From assembly GCF_901709675.1 (NCBI RefSeq), contig NC_051105.1, positions 11,516,604-11,580,603 of the forward strand: a stretch of DNA of 64,000 nt. The letters run 5' to 3'. The translations under genes were made by a program, and so were the position numbers. This document shows positions 38,510 to 50,038 of this stretch, one piece after another. Numbering within the stretch: the first letter of the stretch is position 1; every line of letters starts with the position of its first letter. The notes beneath the pieces are model-generated. The model was not told the DNA's origin. It did no database searches and saw only the letters and a list, made by a program, of their open reading frames with translations. The DNA comes from Syngnathus acus (taxonomy: Eukaryota; Chordata; Actinopteri; Syngnathiformes; Syngnathidae).

Positions 38510-40085
38510 CTCAGTGTTCAAAGGTTCTGGAAAAGGAGAACAAAAACTCCACATGGACCTTTTACTATTGACATGCAAGGAGTGTGCAAAAGTATTGGAT
38601 CAGAGCACAATATGACTTTGAAAATAATCAATTTTCTCCCAACACATAAGCTAATAATCAATTCATTTTTTTCTATACAAGAGTATTTTCTTATTTTGCT
38701 TACCTTAATAACAATAAACTCTGTTGACTGTGGAGCTAATGAACATATTGTCCTGATCATACAAATGATAATTTGCATGAGATGCAATGAATGAAAGGCG
38801 TACCTGTGAGTGTTGGGATGCTTCCTGCTTGCAGTCGTCTGCTTGAGTTATGAAACCACTTAAAAGGGGGAACCCTCAGCTCCGAGCTGCTGCTGAGGCT
38901 GCCGGCGGCGGCGGACTCTGGCGGCGACGTCCGTACCACCGACTTCCGTACCAGCCGCCCACCCGCCGGCCGGGGGTGCGCGCCCTGCTCCACAGCCGCA
39001 GGGAGCCGCCGGGTGGGCGGAGCTGTCATAAAAGCCCCCGCCCTCATGTTCATGACCCCTCCCTCCTCCGCAGAGTCCACTCACACAAATTTCAGAACAT
39101 AATATACTGTTGTTGTTTTTTTGTCCACATTGAAAAGTCTTTAATGAACCAAACATCAAAGGCTCTTTTGATAACCACCAAAGAGTCCCAAATGAACCTG
39201 CATGTCTGTTTTGGGAACATTAATGCATCAAGTTGTGGTGGAGGCACTAATGTTGTTTCTGGTGGCCTACATGCTAGTGGATTAGGGGTGACCACTGGCC
39301 GGTGACGGCGGGCCGGCGTCGCAATCGCGATGTGCCAGGTACGCCGCTAAGGATTAGACGCGGTGGAGCTGCCCCACGCCGGCTCCGCATCACGGCAACA
39401 AGAGCGTGGCGGGAAAAGGAGCATGGGAACAAGCAAGGACAAATTCCAAACTTGGTGGGAATGTGAACACAATTTTAATAGGCAACACTCCACAATGTCC
39501 AAGCATTTTCAAACATATACCTCAGTAGTCCTTATGTAAAACTCAGTTAACTCTTTAGCATTGCATTAGCAACTTTTTAGGTGACCCCTGTGTGAGGTTT
39601 GACCTTGTGACAGATTATGTTGAGTCAAATGAATATATAAAATGAATGAATATAAAAGTAAAAATGAAATTATAAATAAATTCTATTTATTAATAATTTA
39701 ATATCATTAATAAATACAAACGATTAATTAAAAACTAATTTCTCATTAATTGAATAAAAAAAGAGATTCAAGAAATTGTTAAATGTGGCAGTGATTAAAG
39801 AATGAATAATAAATATGACCCACTAAATATCTACAAATAAATATATACTCATTTTGGCATTAAATAATCACACAAGTAGCGTTCAAGTGTGAAAATGGCC
39901 CTAAACAAATATGTGACGTCATCAATTGCCTTGGTCCTTCATTGGTGGAGAATTCCACACTGTGATGTCATCACCAAGCGACCGTAGACGATTATTTACA
40001 CCAGTGCATCAAGTAAACCGCAAACCCGTCTGGTACCGAATTGTTTGCACATTGTCCGTTCGTGTTCTTCCCACCCGCCCTGGTG
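38510..40085. other. 5' flank of serpine3 and upstream region of the trihelix gene
   Basis: On the minus strand CACTCACAG/GTACGC at about 38802 is a good donor, so a noncoding first exon of serpine3 probably covers about 38803-38870. GC-rich sequence follows (38880-39060 and 39290-39420). From 39590 to 39860 the DNA is very AT-rich. No other coding exon was recognised. Confidence 0.45.
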
Positions 40086-41361
40086 ATGGCGCCGCAGAAA
40101 ATCATCCCGTGGTCGGTGAGCGAGGTCACGCAATTCCTGATGCTGGTGGCCGACGAGAAGATCCAAGTGGAGCTGGACGGCACTCGCAACGAGAAGGTGT
40201 ATCGCGAGCTGGCCCAGCGAATGGCCTCCTTTGGCTACAATCGGACTTTCCGCCAGTGCCGCGAGAAACTCAAGAAGCTCAAGAGCGACTACCGGGCCAT
40301 TAAAGACAACAACTGCCGCGGAGGCTCCAACCGCAAGAGCTGGAAGTGGTTCGGACATATGGACGCCATTTACGGACACCGGGTTCGGGACAGCTGCAAC
40401 AACCTGAGGGACGACTCCAATTTCCTGGAAGTTATCACTGAGGACGGTATGCTCGACACTATAATTGTTACTTTTCATAATACAAATAATTTCTGCACTT
40501 GGGTCTGAGCTTGACTATTAATGTCTGAACACTTCTTAGTATAATGTTAAATATTTCATTTAATATGTATAAAATAAATCTGTCACAATTATATTAAAAA
40601 ATAATGAATTTATAATGGGTCAAAATTATATTCAACTAATGTAGTAATTGACAATTCTCAATTATTTTCTATTACAATTCACAATTTTCCCTATTTTTAA
40701 TAACTTCCTATGAATAAAACAACGTTTTCTTTTACAAAAATAAAATTCCTTCAAGACTTGAGCCCCATAGTGCAAAGGTCAAAACTGGAGGATAGCACTT
40801 TGAGCTCCAAAGGCGGCCCTGCTGTCCTTTCCGAATCCATGGCCACCCTGCCTCAACACTCCGAGGTGGACTCCGATGCAGAAGAAGACGACGATGTCAG
40901 TGTGCCTGAAATGTCACCGCCAAAGCGCAGTAAGTGCTGCTGCTGCTACTACATTGTGAGTCAAACAGAAACAGCAGTAAAAGGAACCTAAGAGGAAACG
41001 ATCCAAAATTGCACACTGTGCTGATGTCCTTTCTACTTTTCTCCGTTTCCTGTCCCCCCCCCAAGATGGCCGTCGGAGGGCGCCGCGCGACTCTGACCTG
41101 GCGGCTGTTCTGCGTGATATTCACTCGGCTGATGTGGTTCACCACCGCGTAGAAGAGGCGCAGCAGGAGCGCGCCGTCCGCCTTCAGGAACTTCAGCTAC
41201 AGCAACGGGCTGAACATTTCCAGCTAGCCCTGGAGGAAATGAGATTGTCCAGGGAGACAGAAGAAGCTCTCAGGAGACAGGAGCTGGATGCAACCAACAC
41301 CTTTAACCAGGCCTTCTTGGCCATGCTCGGGAAGCTGGTGGAGAGCTCCAACTCGCAATGA
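40086..41361 (+). CDS. Trihelix (Myb/SANT-like) DNA-binding protein, unnamed
   Basis: Three exons (40086-40446, 40756-40929, 41066-41361) join in frame to 276 residues. The first exon is a Myb/SANT-like trihelix domain of the ZSCAN20/ZSCAN29 type: WSVSEVTQFLMLVADEKIQ, VYRELAQRMASFGYNRTFRQ, CREKLKKLKSDYRAIKD and WKWFGHMDAIYGHR hold the three spaced Trp/aromatic positions and basic third helix. The middle is acidic and Ser-rich (DSDAEEDDDVS). The last exon is a long charged helix (RVEEAQQERAVRLQELQLQQ and on to EALRRQELDATNTFNQAFLA), a likely coiled coil for dimerisation. Many fish genomes carry such genes with no clear mammalian one-to-one partner. It probably acts in the nucleus. No zinc finger or SCAN domain is present, so I give no symbol. 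It is tail to tail with fam124a. Confidence 0.88.
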
Positions 41362-41459
41362 CCATAAATAGCCCAATGGTATGGCGGCATGGACAATATA
41401 GTTGGAACACCCACAGGAGGTTGAGGAAATACTGGGAAGCTTTTGTGAAGTTGGTAACC

Positions 41460-41725
41460 AGTGAGGATGACAAAAGTGTAGAAGGTACCAATGAGCTTGC
41501 TAAAGTTGTGGAACCTTGAAGCGATGTTGACAAAATGGTGGAAACGTTCCATTGATGTTGACGAAATGGTGGACATTCCACAAGAGGCTGACTTAATAGC
41601 GTAACCTTTGCAGTGACAAAATAGTGACGTTCTCAGAATGTTCTATCGACCAAAATGGCAGAATGTTCAATGGACAAAATGGCGGAATGATCTCGTGACA
41701 AACTGGTGGAAATGTTTCACTTAAG
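41460..41725 (+). repeat. Decayed tandem repeat in the 3' UTR of the trihelix gene
   Basis: Seven related words with the core GACAAAATGGTGGAA occur at about 41468, 41529, 41561, 41613, 41648, 41672 and 41697, each followed by a TTCC/TTCA-like tail. Spacing is 24 to 60 bp. Confidence 0.65.
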
Positions 41726-42044
41726 AGAAATGCAAAATATAAAATATTTCAGTGAGAAAATTGCTGATGTTATCTGAATGTACATTATACATGATAGTTT
41801 CCGTCCAAGTCTATCAGGCCAAAGTATGTAAAAAAGTTTTTATTGTTAAAGAAATAAAAAAACATTTGTATTTAACTGTATAACTGTAAACATAACAATG
41901 TTCATTAAATATCAATTTACACATTCATGTTAATAAAATAGAACCAAGCCTTCCACAGTGGAAATGTACAGAACAGCCTCAAAATACACGCAATCTAAAA
42001 ATAGTAGAGCATACTTCGAGGCCCAGGGGGCGGCGTAGTCCACC

Positions 42045-45000
42045 TCAAATGTAGAATTCCTCAACTTCTTCTCCTGCACGTCCTCCTACAAGCGCTTCAT
42101 GGTTTTCGCCATTGGGCGGCACTGTGGAGCTTTCCCCGTCTTTTGTCCTCTTTGGCAGGGCCGTTTTGTCTTCTGGATCAAGAGGCTGGTAGTGGGAGGC
42201 CGGCGGGAAGGCTTGGTGGACGTAAGCCGACATCACGCTGAGGTCCACGCCGCCCGCTCGGACCGTGGTCCCCGTGTCCACGTCTGTCTCCTCGGCCCCC
42301 ACCAGGGCATCCACATTGAGGCGAAAGGGAGGAGCAAGAGAGGCGCTCCGCTGGAGAGAGCGGCTGCGACGATTCTGGCGAGGCGGGCTGGCCGGGGGTC
42401 CCGGCGAGGAGCTGAGGTTCGGCAGCGAGAAGAGCGATCCAGAGAGTCCGCCCCGTCCCTCTGAGGGATGGCACCACTCAGGATAGAAGTCCTCCTGGCT
42501 GCCCAGTGGGAGGGAGCGCAGAGACGCCTGATGATGCAAGTCCCTGTGGCGGGGCACCGCCCGATGAGGATGGCGACGGCTCCAGTGAGCACCTTGCACC
42601 TGAACGAGAGAAACGAGTTTTGTCCAGAAGCTGTATAAAAGTGGCTTAGGAGCATCTGTCACTTGAGCGTACTTGTCAGCACACATTAGCACATTGTGAG
42701 CCTTCAATAGCGCTAATGGACTGATCCTTAATCTGATTCCACTTTCCAAACTAATCTCCCACCACCTGGACCCCAAGTCTGAAACTGATAGTGACAAAAA
42801 CTGTGGATGTAAAGTCCAAAGACGAAGTTCTGACCTGCAGTAGTATTTTATTGCCATCGTAGTCTTGCGTCTGCCACCTCAAGTCACTGATGGGCCGGCA
42901 CGCATTGGGCAGGAGTGGCACCAGGGCGCCCACGTCTCGCACCCTCACCTCCACCACCGTCGCGTCCAGAGGGGCCGGGCGCCTCCCCCTGGGCAACCTC
43001 CTGAAAGCCATCTGGACCTCCAGATGGGGGTTGGCGTAGACCACCAAGAAGCAGAAGTCGGGTTTCTTGTGGGCCAGCCGGCGTCCCAGCAGAAGCTTGT
43101 ACAACCGCACCGTGTGGGCGTAGTTGTCATGGCAACAGTACAAGGTCATACGTAGCGTCCCTTTACCGTAGTGGACCCTCCTCAGAGCCCACGGCGGAGT
43201 GCCGGACCCTAGCGTGAAAAAATCCTGCGTGGACGCCGCTCCCGAGCGCCGCCCGCCACTCACCTCTTCGCTATGATGATAGCGCCAAGGCGGAAGCAGC
43301 AGCTCCTGGCCACCACCGTTGCCCTCCAGGAGGAACAAAATGACTGCCAAGGCCGGTTGAGGAGAATTGTGCCGGTGCTTGGATCGAGGACGCTCGGAGG
43401 AGGCGGCGCGCTCCGACACCCTGAAGAGCTGCAGCTCAGGGTGCAACCATGCCAGAACGCTGTCCGTTGCCCGCTGAAGGACGTTGCCCTCGCCCGGGTC
43501 CGCTATCAGGTGGACGCTCACCAGGAAGGGATCCCGCTGGAGGTCGCCCATCCAAACGTCGCCTCAACAACAACAACAACAAAATCTCCATTTCCAACCA
43601 GATTCCAAATATTTTACTTGTGCGTTTTTGTTTGTACTTACTGCTCGTAGATGACAAGGGACTGTAATCAGACCTGCAGAGGATCAAGTGGTATGAGAGC
43701 ATTCATATTAATATTATTGTCCGATAGAAGAAAATCTAAATTGAACTTGAGGCGGGAAAAAAAAACACCACGAGGAAATGAAAGAGGGAGAAGCGGGTCA
43801 CACCCTAGAAAGGTCACCAGTCAACGTCAGGGCAAACAATAGACAGGTCGCCCTCTCGCCAGCCAACGTGATGCCTTTCTCGGGGCGTTTTCACTCCAAA
43901 TGATTTATTGCCTTCTTTCCGTAGACACCGCTAACCATAAAATGAAGCAGGGGAAGGATGCAATGAGGAAAAACGACAATAAAAAGACATCAAACTGACA
44001 ATTTGGAGTAGACCGAAGCAATTTAGTGAGCCGCTCGTCGACAGCCAAAGGCAATAATGGCAGCCAGCAGCAACAAAAACAACAACACACTTGAGGCTTG
44101 ACTCTGGTGTGACCTGCCAGCTTTGGATCGACACCAACCTTCTTCCTCAACTTTCTTGGAAGACACTCTGGTCTTTAAAATCCAAAACCCTCAGTTCCTG
44201 TGTGGTCCCGTCTGTGGAATAGCCCGGGCTGTCATTAAACTTTCAAGCGCCGCCGTCCAAAAACGTCCCCATAATGCAAATAAAAGATGAGAAAAGCAGG
44301 AATCACGTTCTGGATTGATTTGCTTCCCGCTTTCGCTCCAATTTTGGCTGCTGGGACGACAATCAAAACGTACGAGGAAAGACTTTATTCTGGCGGGAAA
44401 TTCCCGGCTGGTTTTGTATTCCCATTCAGTGTCGAAAAAATGTCTACATTGATGGAAAACACGCATTTGATGATAAATGAACAATTAGTGTAAAATCCAC
44501 AAAATAAGATATTATTTGTGCTTTGCCCATTCTGAGTCAAACCTCAAGTGATGTCATTTAATCCAAGCGACCTGCCATTAATCCCTTTTGGGGGATGCTT
44601 AATTGCGATAGACACCATGCTGGCGGGTACAGATTAGGGACATGTCTCACGGTGACGTCACTACAAAGACAGGCACACACACACGGGTGGCTAATAGAAA
44701 AGTGAGCATGTTAATCCTCACCGTCATCTGGATTAGTCAACACAGATCTATAATCTATCACAATAATAGGGACGCCTGTGGAATCTGATGAGATCCAATA
44801 TGGCAATATTTCTTATATTTGGGGGAGGATTGTAAAATTGTCAAATCTTCTCAAAAATCTGTTTTTGTAATTAAATAAGTCAATTATATTTGTAACGATT
44901 TTAATAAACAAGTCTGAAAAAACAAACATTCTGCATGCAACCATCTGGTGGACAGGTTTAATTTTTAATTGAAGGACTAGAAACGACTTTATTAAAATAA

Positions 45001-45289
45001 ATGTATTTTATCTTGTATTGGATCCAATAAGATACTTCATTCTTGCTTGTTTGGGTCACAACTGTAACATACCACTCGTGAGGTCCATTTATTAATGTCT
45101 GAAAAACATGCATGTCAATTATTATATTAAAAATCATAGTCAAAATTATGTGATTTGAGTTCCATGTAAGCCATGCATATTATTATGCATAGCGGAGCAT
45201 CTGGTAGTGATTTCTTCTTTTTTTGCTACTCACCCTGCAGTTTCTGCTCCCGAATCCACGCACTCATCTTCTACAGAGTTCTTTTCCAT
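42045..45289 (-). CDS. fam124a: Protein FAM124A
   Basis: FAM124 proteins have a conserved domain of unknown function. Four exons (45234-45289, 43642-43673, 42835-43562, 42045-42599) join in frame to 456 residues. The short first exon starts MEKNSVEDECVDSGAETAG and the 32-bp second encodes SDYSPLSSTSS; together they match the human N-terminus (CVDSGAETGGSDYSHLSSTSS). The third exon carries the FAM124 domain: DPFLVSVHLIADPGEG, DSVLAWLHPELQLFRVSER, TQDFFTLGSGTPPWALR, VHYGKGTLRMTLYC and SDLRWQTQDYDGNKILLQ. The last exon is Ser/Pro/Arg-rich and probably disordered. FAM124A is on human 13q14 next to SERPINE3, so the neighbourhood supports FAM124A over FAM124B. It is head to head with tsn, 707 bp between start codons. 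TTTATT at 41839-41844 is a likely poly(A) signal on this strand. Confidence 0.94.
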
Positions 45290-45693
45290 CTCAATAAGAG
45301 GAAATTTATTTAATGTAGACTGTAGCGATGAGCATGCTTTGTTTGTAAAAGTTCCCAAAAATACAAACAAGGCGGGAGTGTTGACGGACTTGCGTCTGGA
45401 GTCAGTCTGCGAGCAACGTCACAAGCAGCAGGCGACTGGAGTCAGACGGCGGTGCCTTCAAGGTACTGTAGGAAATCTAATTACTTTTCGTTTTCTTTTT
45501 GTCTACATGATTTACGCCTAGAGGTTACGTAAATATTTAAGGTATAGTAGTTTCACGACACAAAATATGTACTTAGCGGTAAAAGTATGACGACTTCAAA
45601 TCCATCTTCAAATTTAAAAAGTACGAGCTGTCACTGAAGAAACATCGCTATTGTATTTTTAGAAGATAGATAAATGGATGGCGAGTTGGGTTC

Positions 45694-45787
<94 letters not shown>

Positions 45788-45996
45788 GCATGGATAGATT
45801 AATTAAAATTAAATTAAAAAAAACAAACTCACGTTTGTGTGACATCATATCTACGCGCCTCTTTAAGATGACGCTCCGGAAGCGCATGGCCAGCAGTGAC
45901 GTTTCGCGGTAACCGTCGTGTCTTTTAAACAGCGCCATTCAAGCAATCAGACAAAGCGCCCGTCTCGTGTTTGTAGTTTAACAGTAGACTTTCGCC
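45290..45996. promoter_or_regulatory. Head-to-head promoter region of fam124a and tsn, with GATA microsatellite
   Basis: The two start codons are 707 bp apart and divergent. The spacer holds a long GATA tract (45695-45787), followed on the tsn side by a GC-richer region with GCTCCGGAAGCG at about 45873, which contains an ETS-like core. No TATA box is evident. Sharing of regulatory elements is inference. Confidence 0.5.
45695..45787. repeat. GATA tetranucleotide microsatellite
   Basis: About 23 uninterrupted TAGA units occur. It is long enough to be polymorphic, and lies about 210 bp upstream of the tsn start codon. Confidence 0.97.
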
Positions 45997-47580
45997 ATGT
46001 CGGTCAGCGACATGTTCTCCTACATTCAGGGCTTCCTGAGCGCCGACCAGGACGTCCGAGAGGTAGGAAAAATAACAGCGTCGTGTTTAAGTCGCTAGCT
46101 AACAGCTAAGTTATGAGCGCTAAATAGCCGCTGTTAAGTGTCACGTGTGTTTAGCTGCTTTCAACATTTGTTATCTTTTTGGTTTTGTAGGACATCCGAA
46201 AAGTGGTGCAGGTGTTGGAGCAGACCGCAAGAGAAATTCTCACTGTTCTTCAAAGTGTACATCAGCCGTCGGGATTCAAAGACAGTGAGTTTCATACTTC
46301 CCCATCTATATACCTCTATTCTCAAAAGTATATGTGATTTGCGAAACGGCGGTGGCTAACTGTCCCCCTTCTAAAATCCAAATTTCATTTTGTCTCTCAA
46401 CAGTCCCTGATAAATGTACAAAGGCCAGAGAATTGTTTGGCACAGTTCAGATGCACATTGCTGACTTGAAGACCAAGTTCCCTGCGGACCAGTATTATAG
46501 GTACATAGTGTCGGAACTCCTAATAGATAGATGTTGGGATTTGAATCCAATATTGTGCCATTTAATTGCTATTTACTGGAAAAAAAAAGTGTAAACTTTC
46601 CAATTCAAATATGTTCTGCTATTAGTTCTCAACAAGACCATATTATTGTGCCACAAAAACATGGCATTTTGCCTTCAAAATGTATATGTAATCCAAATGT
46701 GATTTATTATTCTGATCCCAATTTTTTAAAATTCGCAACAGGTTTCACGAGCACTGGCGCTTTGTCTTGCAACGTTTGACCTTCCTGGCGGCTTTCGCGG
46801 TCTACCTGGAAAGCGAGGCCCTTGTGACCCGTGAGGAGGTGGCACAAATTCTGGACAGTAGGTACACGTTTGCGTGTCTGTCTACGTGTGTTGTTGCCAT
46901 CGTTGTCATGGCACACATCCTCATTGTGTGCATGTGTTTCAGTTGAGGTGGTGCGAGACAAAGGCTTTCATCTGGACGTGGAGGACTACTTGGCGGGTGT
47001 GCTGATCATGGCCAGTGAACTGGTGAGTCAATTAAAACATCTTCATTTGCATAATCGTGGTATTTTGCATATTGATGCATATTTGCATATATTCGTGTTG
47101 ATCTTGAGTGCCGACTCAAAGTTTGACTTGTTTACGCGCCCGCGGCTGCACGTTCAAGTTCCGTTTTGAGGGAAATTATTTGAAACACACTAGCAGCCAA
47201 ATACACTCGGATAAAATTTGAACGTGAATACAAAATGTTAACATGCGTGCAAAATGAACAAGATGAGTCTTAAAGAACTCAAATAAGCAGTCGAAACAAA
47301 AAAGCGGTCCTCCTGGGGGCGCCTTTAATTTTGCGTCCTCCTGCTTCTTGACCAGTCACGCTTGGCGGTCAACAGCGTAACCGCAGGCGACTACAACCGC
47401 CCTTTGCGCATCTCCAATTTCATCAACGAGCTGGACTCGGGTTTCCGTCTGCTCAACCTGAAGAACGACCCCCTGCGCAAACGCTACGACGGCCTCAAGT
47501 ATGACGTCAAGAAGATCGAGGAGGTGGTCTATGACCTCTCCATTCGCGGACTCGCCAAGGAGGCCAAGAGTGAGCAATAG
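45997..47580 (+). CDS. tsn: Translin
   Basis: Translin is a small helical protein that forms octameric rings binding single-stranded DNA and RNA; with Trax it makes the C3PO endoribonuclease that helps activate RISC. Six exons (45997-46062, 46191-46284, 46404-46500, 46742-46857, 46943-47022, 47356-47580) join in frame to 225 residues (human 228). The start MSVSDMFSYIQGFLSADQD follows a short GC-rich 5' UTR. FHEHWRFVLQRLTFLAAFAV, DVEDYLAGVLIMASELSRLA and DYNRPLRISNFINELDSGFR are strongly conserved translin segments, and the C-terminal KYDVKKIEEVVYDLSIRGL carries the multimerisation helix. AATAAA at 47764-47769 is a likely poly(A) signal. It is tail to tail with the RhoGEF gene. Confidence 0.97.
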
Positions 47581-50038
47581 GAAACTTGTCATGGGCAATG
47601 CTGGAAGTCAAATTTGCCGGGTTCTGACTGAGGGGCCGTCTTGGATGGACGTTAGCCCCGTTCACATTGCCGATCAGTCGTAACAAAAAAAATCCTCGCT
47701 GTGTATTGACACTGTTACGACCAACCAGTATTGGGGACACACTAGAAAGAAAAATAGAGTGGGAATAAAGTCTTAATATTACGAGAGATCAACAGTTTCA
47801 CAGTCTGCCAAAAAAAGTACTCTTAATGTTCTTGACTAATAACCTTATTACTTTAAAAGAAAGATAACACTTTTCACCTTGCATTGGTAATTTTGCTCCC
47901 TTAAAATGTTTTGCAGTATTGTGCTTTTTTTTCCCCCCCTTGGGGAAAACAGTACAACATTTGTCATGTTAAATTACAGTATACAAATTTTAGTGTTGCA
48001 TAAATAAGCCTAAATTCTGTGGGGGGGTATTTTGTTAAATAATCCCTTATCACATAAAAAAGCGCTTTCAAACACCTTTTTCTTAAATACATCTTTTATT
48101 GTAATATTGTGCATGCATTTCATTTTTAGATTTTAGATTTCTTTTTGCATGCAAATCCTCAAAGTAGCCTTTTCTAAAAAAAAAAAAGTATGACTTTTCT
48201 CTTGAAGGTATAAACTTCAATTATTTTGTAGCATGCTGTTTTTCCTCAGTAAAAATAATAAAAATAGACCAATTTTGTAATATTAGGTCATTTGTCTTAT
48301 TGAAAAAAACCGGCCATTATTCTCATAGATGCAGATATCTCTTTTCTACTCATATGGGTATAACCCCTCCAAACATTTTTCTTTTTAGTGTGGCCCTAAA
48401 ACACCAAAGTAGATCTGGCATGTTTTTTTTTTTTTTAATTTACAGAAACTATTTGTTGCCTTTTGTTTCATGCAGTGTGCAAAATGTAAATATATTTGTA
48501 TGTCACAACTTGCAGAGTCTCTTTATTGAGAAACACACCACACCAAGCTCAGTCTGCATCGATTTAATGATTGACAATATATTAAATATGGAAAGAATAC
48601 AGCAGAAAAAGAAACAGCACAGTCATGTTGGTGTACACAGTGATCTGCTATACACGCGGCATTGAAATATTCCGCTTTAACGTCGTCCTTGGATAAAGTG
48701 CTTTTTAAGGAAATAAAGCTCTCGCTGTTGAGGACGTGCCGAGTCTCGCCGATCGGGGACAGCCCGAGTCTGACCAAAGGCTGAAACGAGAGCCAAGGCA
48801 CAGCGGCTCAGACCATAGACGGGGTCCACGTTTTCTTGTCGGCATTTTTTATTTTTTTTTGACTCATAACAGGCCCTTCCACAGTTCCCATTTAAGCCGC
48901 CTTTTCTGGACTGGCGGTTGCAGACCAGCGCATAATCTCCACATACAGTACTGCACTGTATTTTTTTTTTTTTATTGAACCACAAAAACATGGCGCGATT
49001 GTCAAGAAACAAGTGAAAACAGGCGAAGAGTGTGTGTGAATATTTTGAGTCTGCCGGCATTCTACCATTGGCCAATTTGCCCGCTAGTCGATTGGACACA
49101 ACACAAAACGAGGAAAGGTGGCTTTGCTGGGCAGTGTGAAAGGGTCGACTTCCCCAATCCTGCATGGGGTCAACGGCATTGGAAGGAACGTGAAAAAGCC
49201 GACAGAAAGCGTCTGCTCATATGACCGGTTATTGCTGTCAAGGGGGGGGGCTCACTTGTCTGGCAGTGAACGTTGCTCCGTCCCCCAGAATGCGCTGGGA
49301 GGCGGCATACCAACAGAAAAAGGACAAGGGGCATAAAACGTATAAATAACAAACATGTCGTCCCCCATGTGAATTGCATTTTTCCCTACTTGTCTGTAAA
49401 AAACAACACACAAACAAAATGGCGTCATGGTTAGGTCATCTGCTTTTCTCAAAAGATGTACGGAAATAAACAGTCTTTACAATCATGGCAGATACACGGC
49501 ACAAATTTAAAATTTTTTTTTTTTGGTCATCCAAATCTTTGATCACTCTGCATTATGATTTGCATCAAGCAAGGAGTCAGCCTATTAGAGCCACATTGTA
49601 AAGAAGAAAATAATTTGACTAATCTTATGTGAGGAGTCATTATTTGAAAAGAAAACTTATTGGAATACTTGATTTTAGACAAATTATATGAATAATAAAT
49701 CTGAAAATGTCTAAATAATCTGACATCAAAAAAGGTATTTTCTTTTAAATATGCCAATATATTTGAAATTTTTTTTCCCCCTCAAGATGTGAATTTTCTG
49801 TATTCTCATTCGCATACAATTTTTGTCGTAGGTTTTTTTTTTCTTTTGAATGTGGCAGTAATACTCGATGGATCCATAGCTTTGTAAACCAAAACAACTC
49901 AAAAGTGCCCCTCCATTTGTTGCACGTCTTCATTGTTTTTTTTGGGGTGGGGGGCGAGGCAGCAGCATGGGTGTCACATTGCAGTTTTTGGAGCACTCGA
50001 TCTATGGCGGAAAAGGCCTCGCTTTGGTCCCGGTTCTC
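47581..50038. other. Tail-to-tail spacer between tsn and the RhoGEF gene
   Basis: No coding exon was seen. The tsn 3' UTR probably ends after AATAAA at 47764-47769. The RhoGEF 3' UTR probably extends through much of 48520-50038: TTTATT at 48522-48527 reads AATAAA on the minus strand and no closer good signal was noticed. The region has several T or A homopolymer runs and GGGGGGGG runs. Confidence 0.5.

Noticed and set aside
45207-45521. Plus-strand open frame of 104 codons
   Set aside because: It overlaps the first coding exon of fam124a on the other strand, which fits the known N-terminus exactly.
45648-45938. Open frame with repeated YLSI peptide
   Set aside because: It is the translation of the GATA microsatellite.
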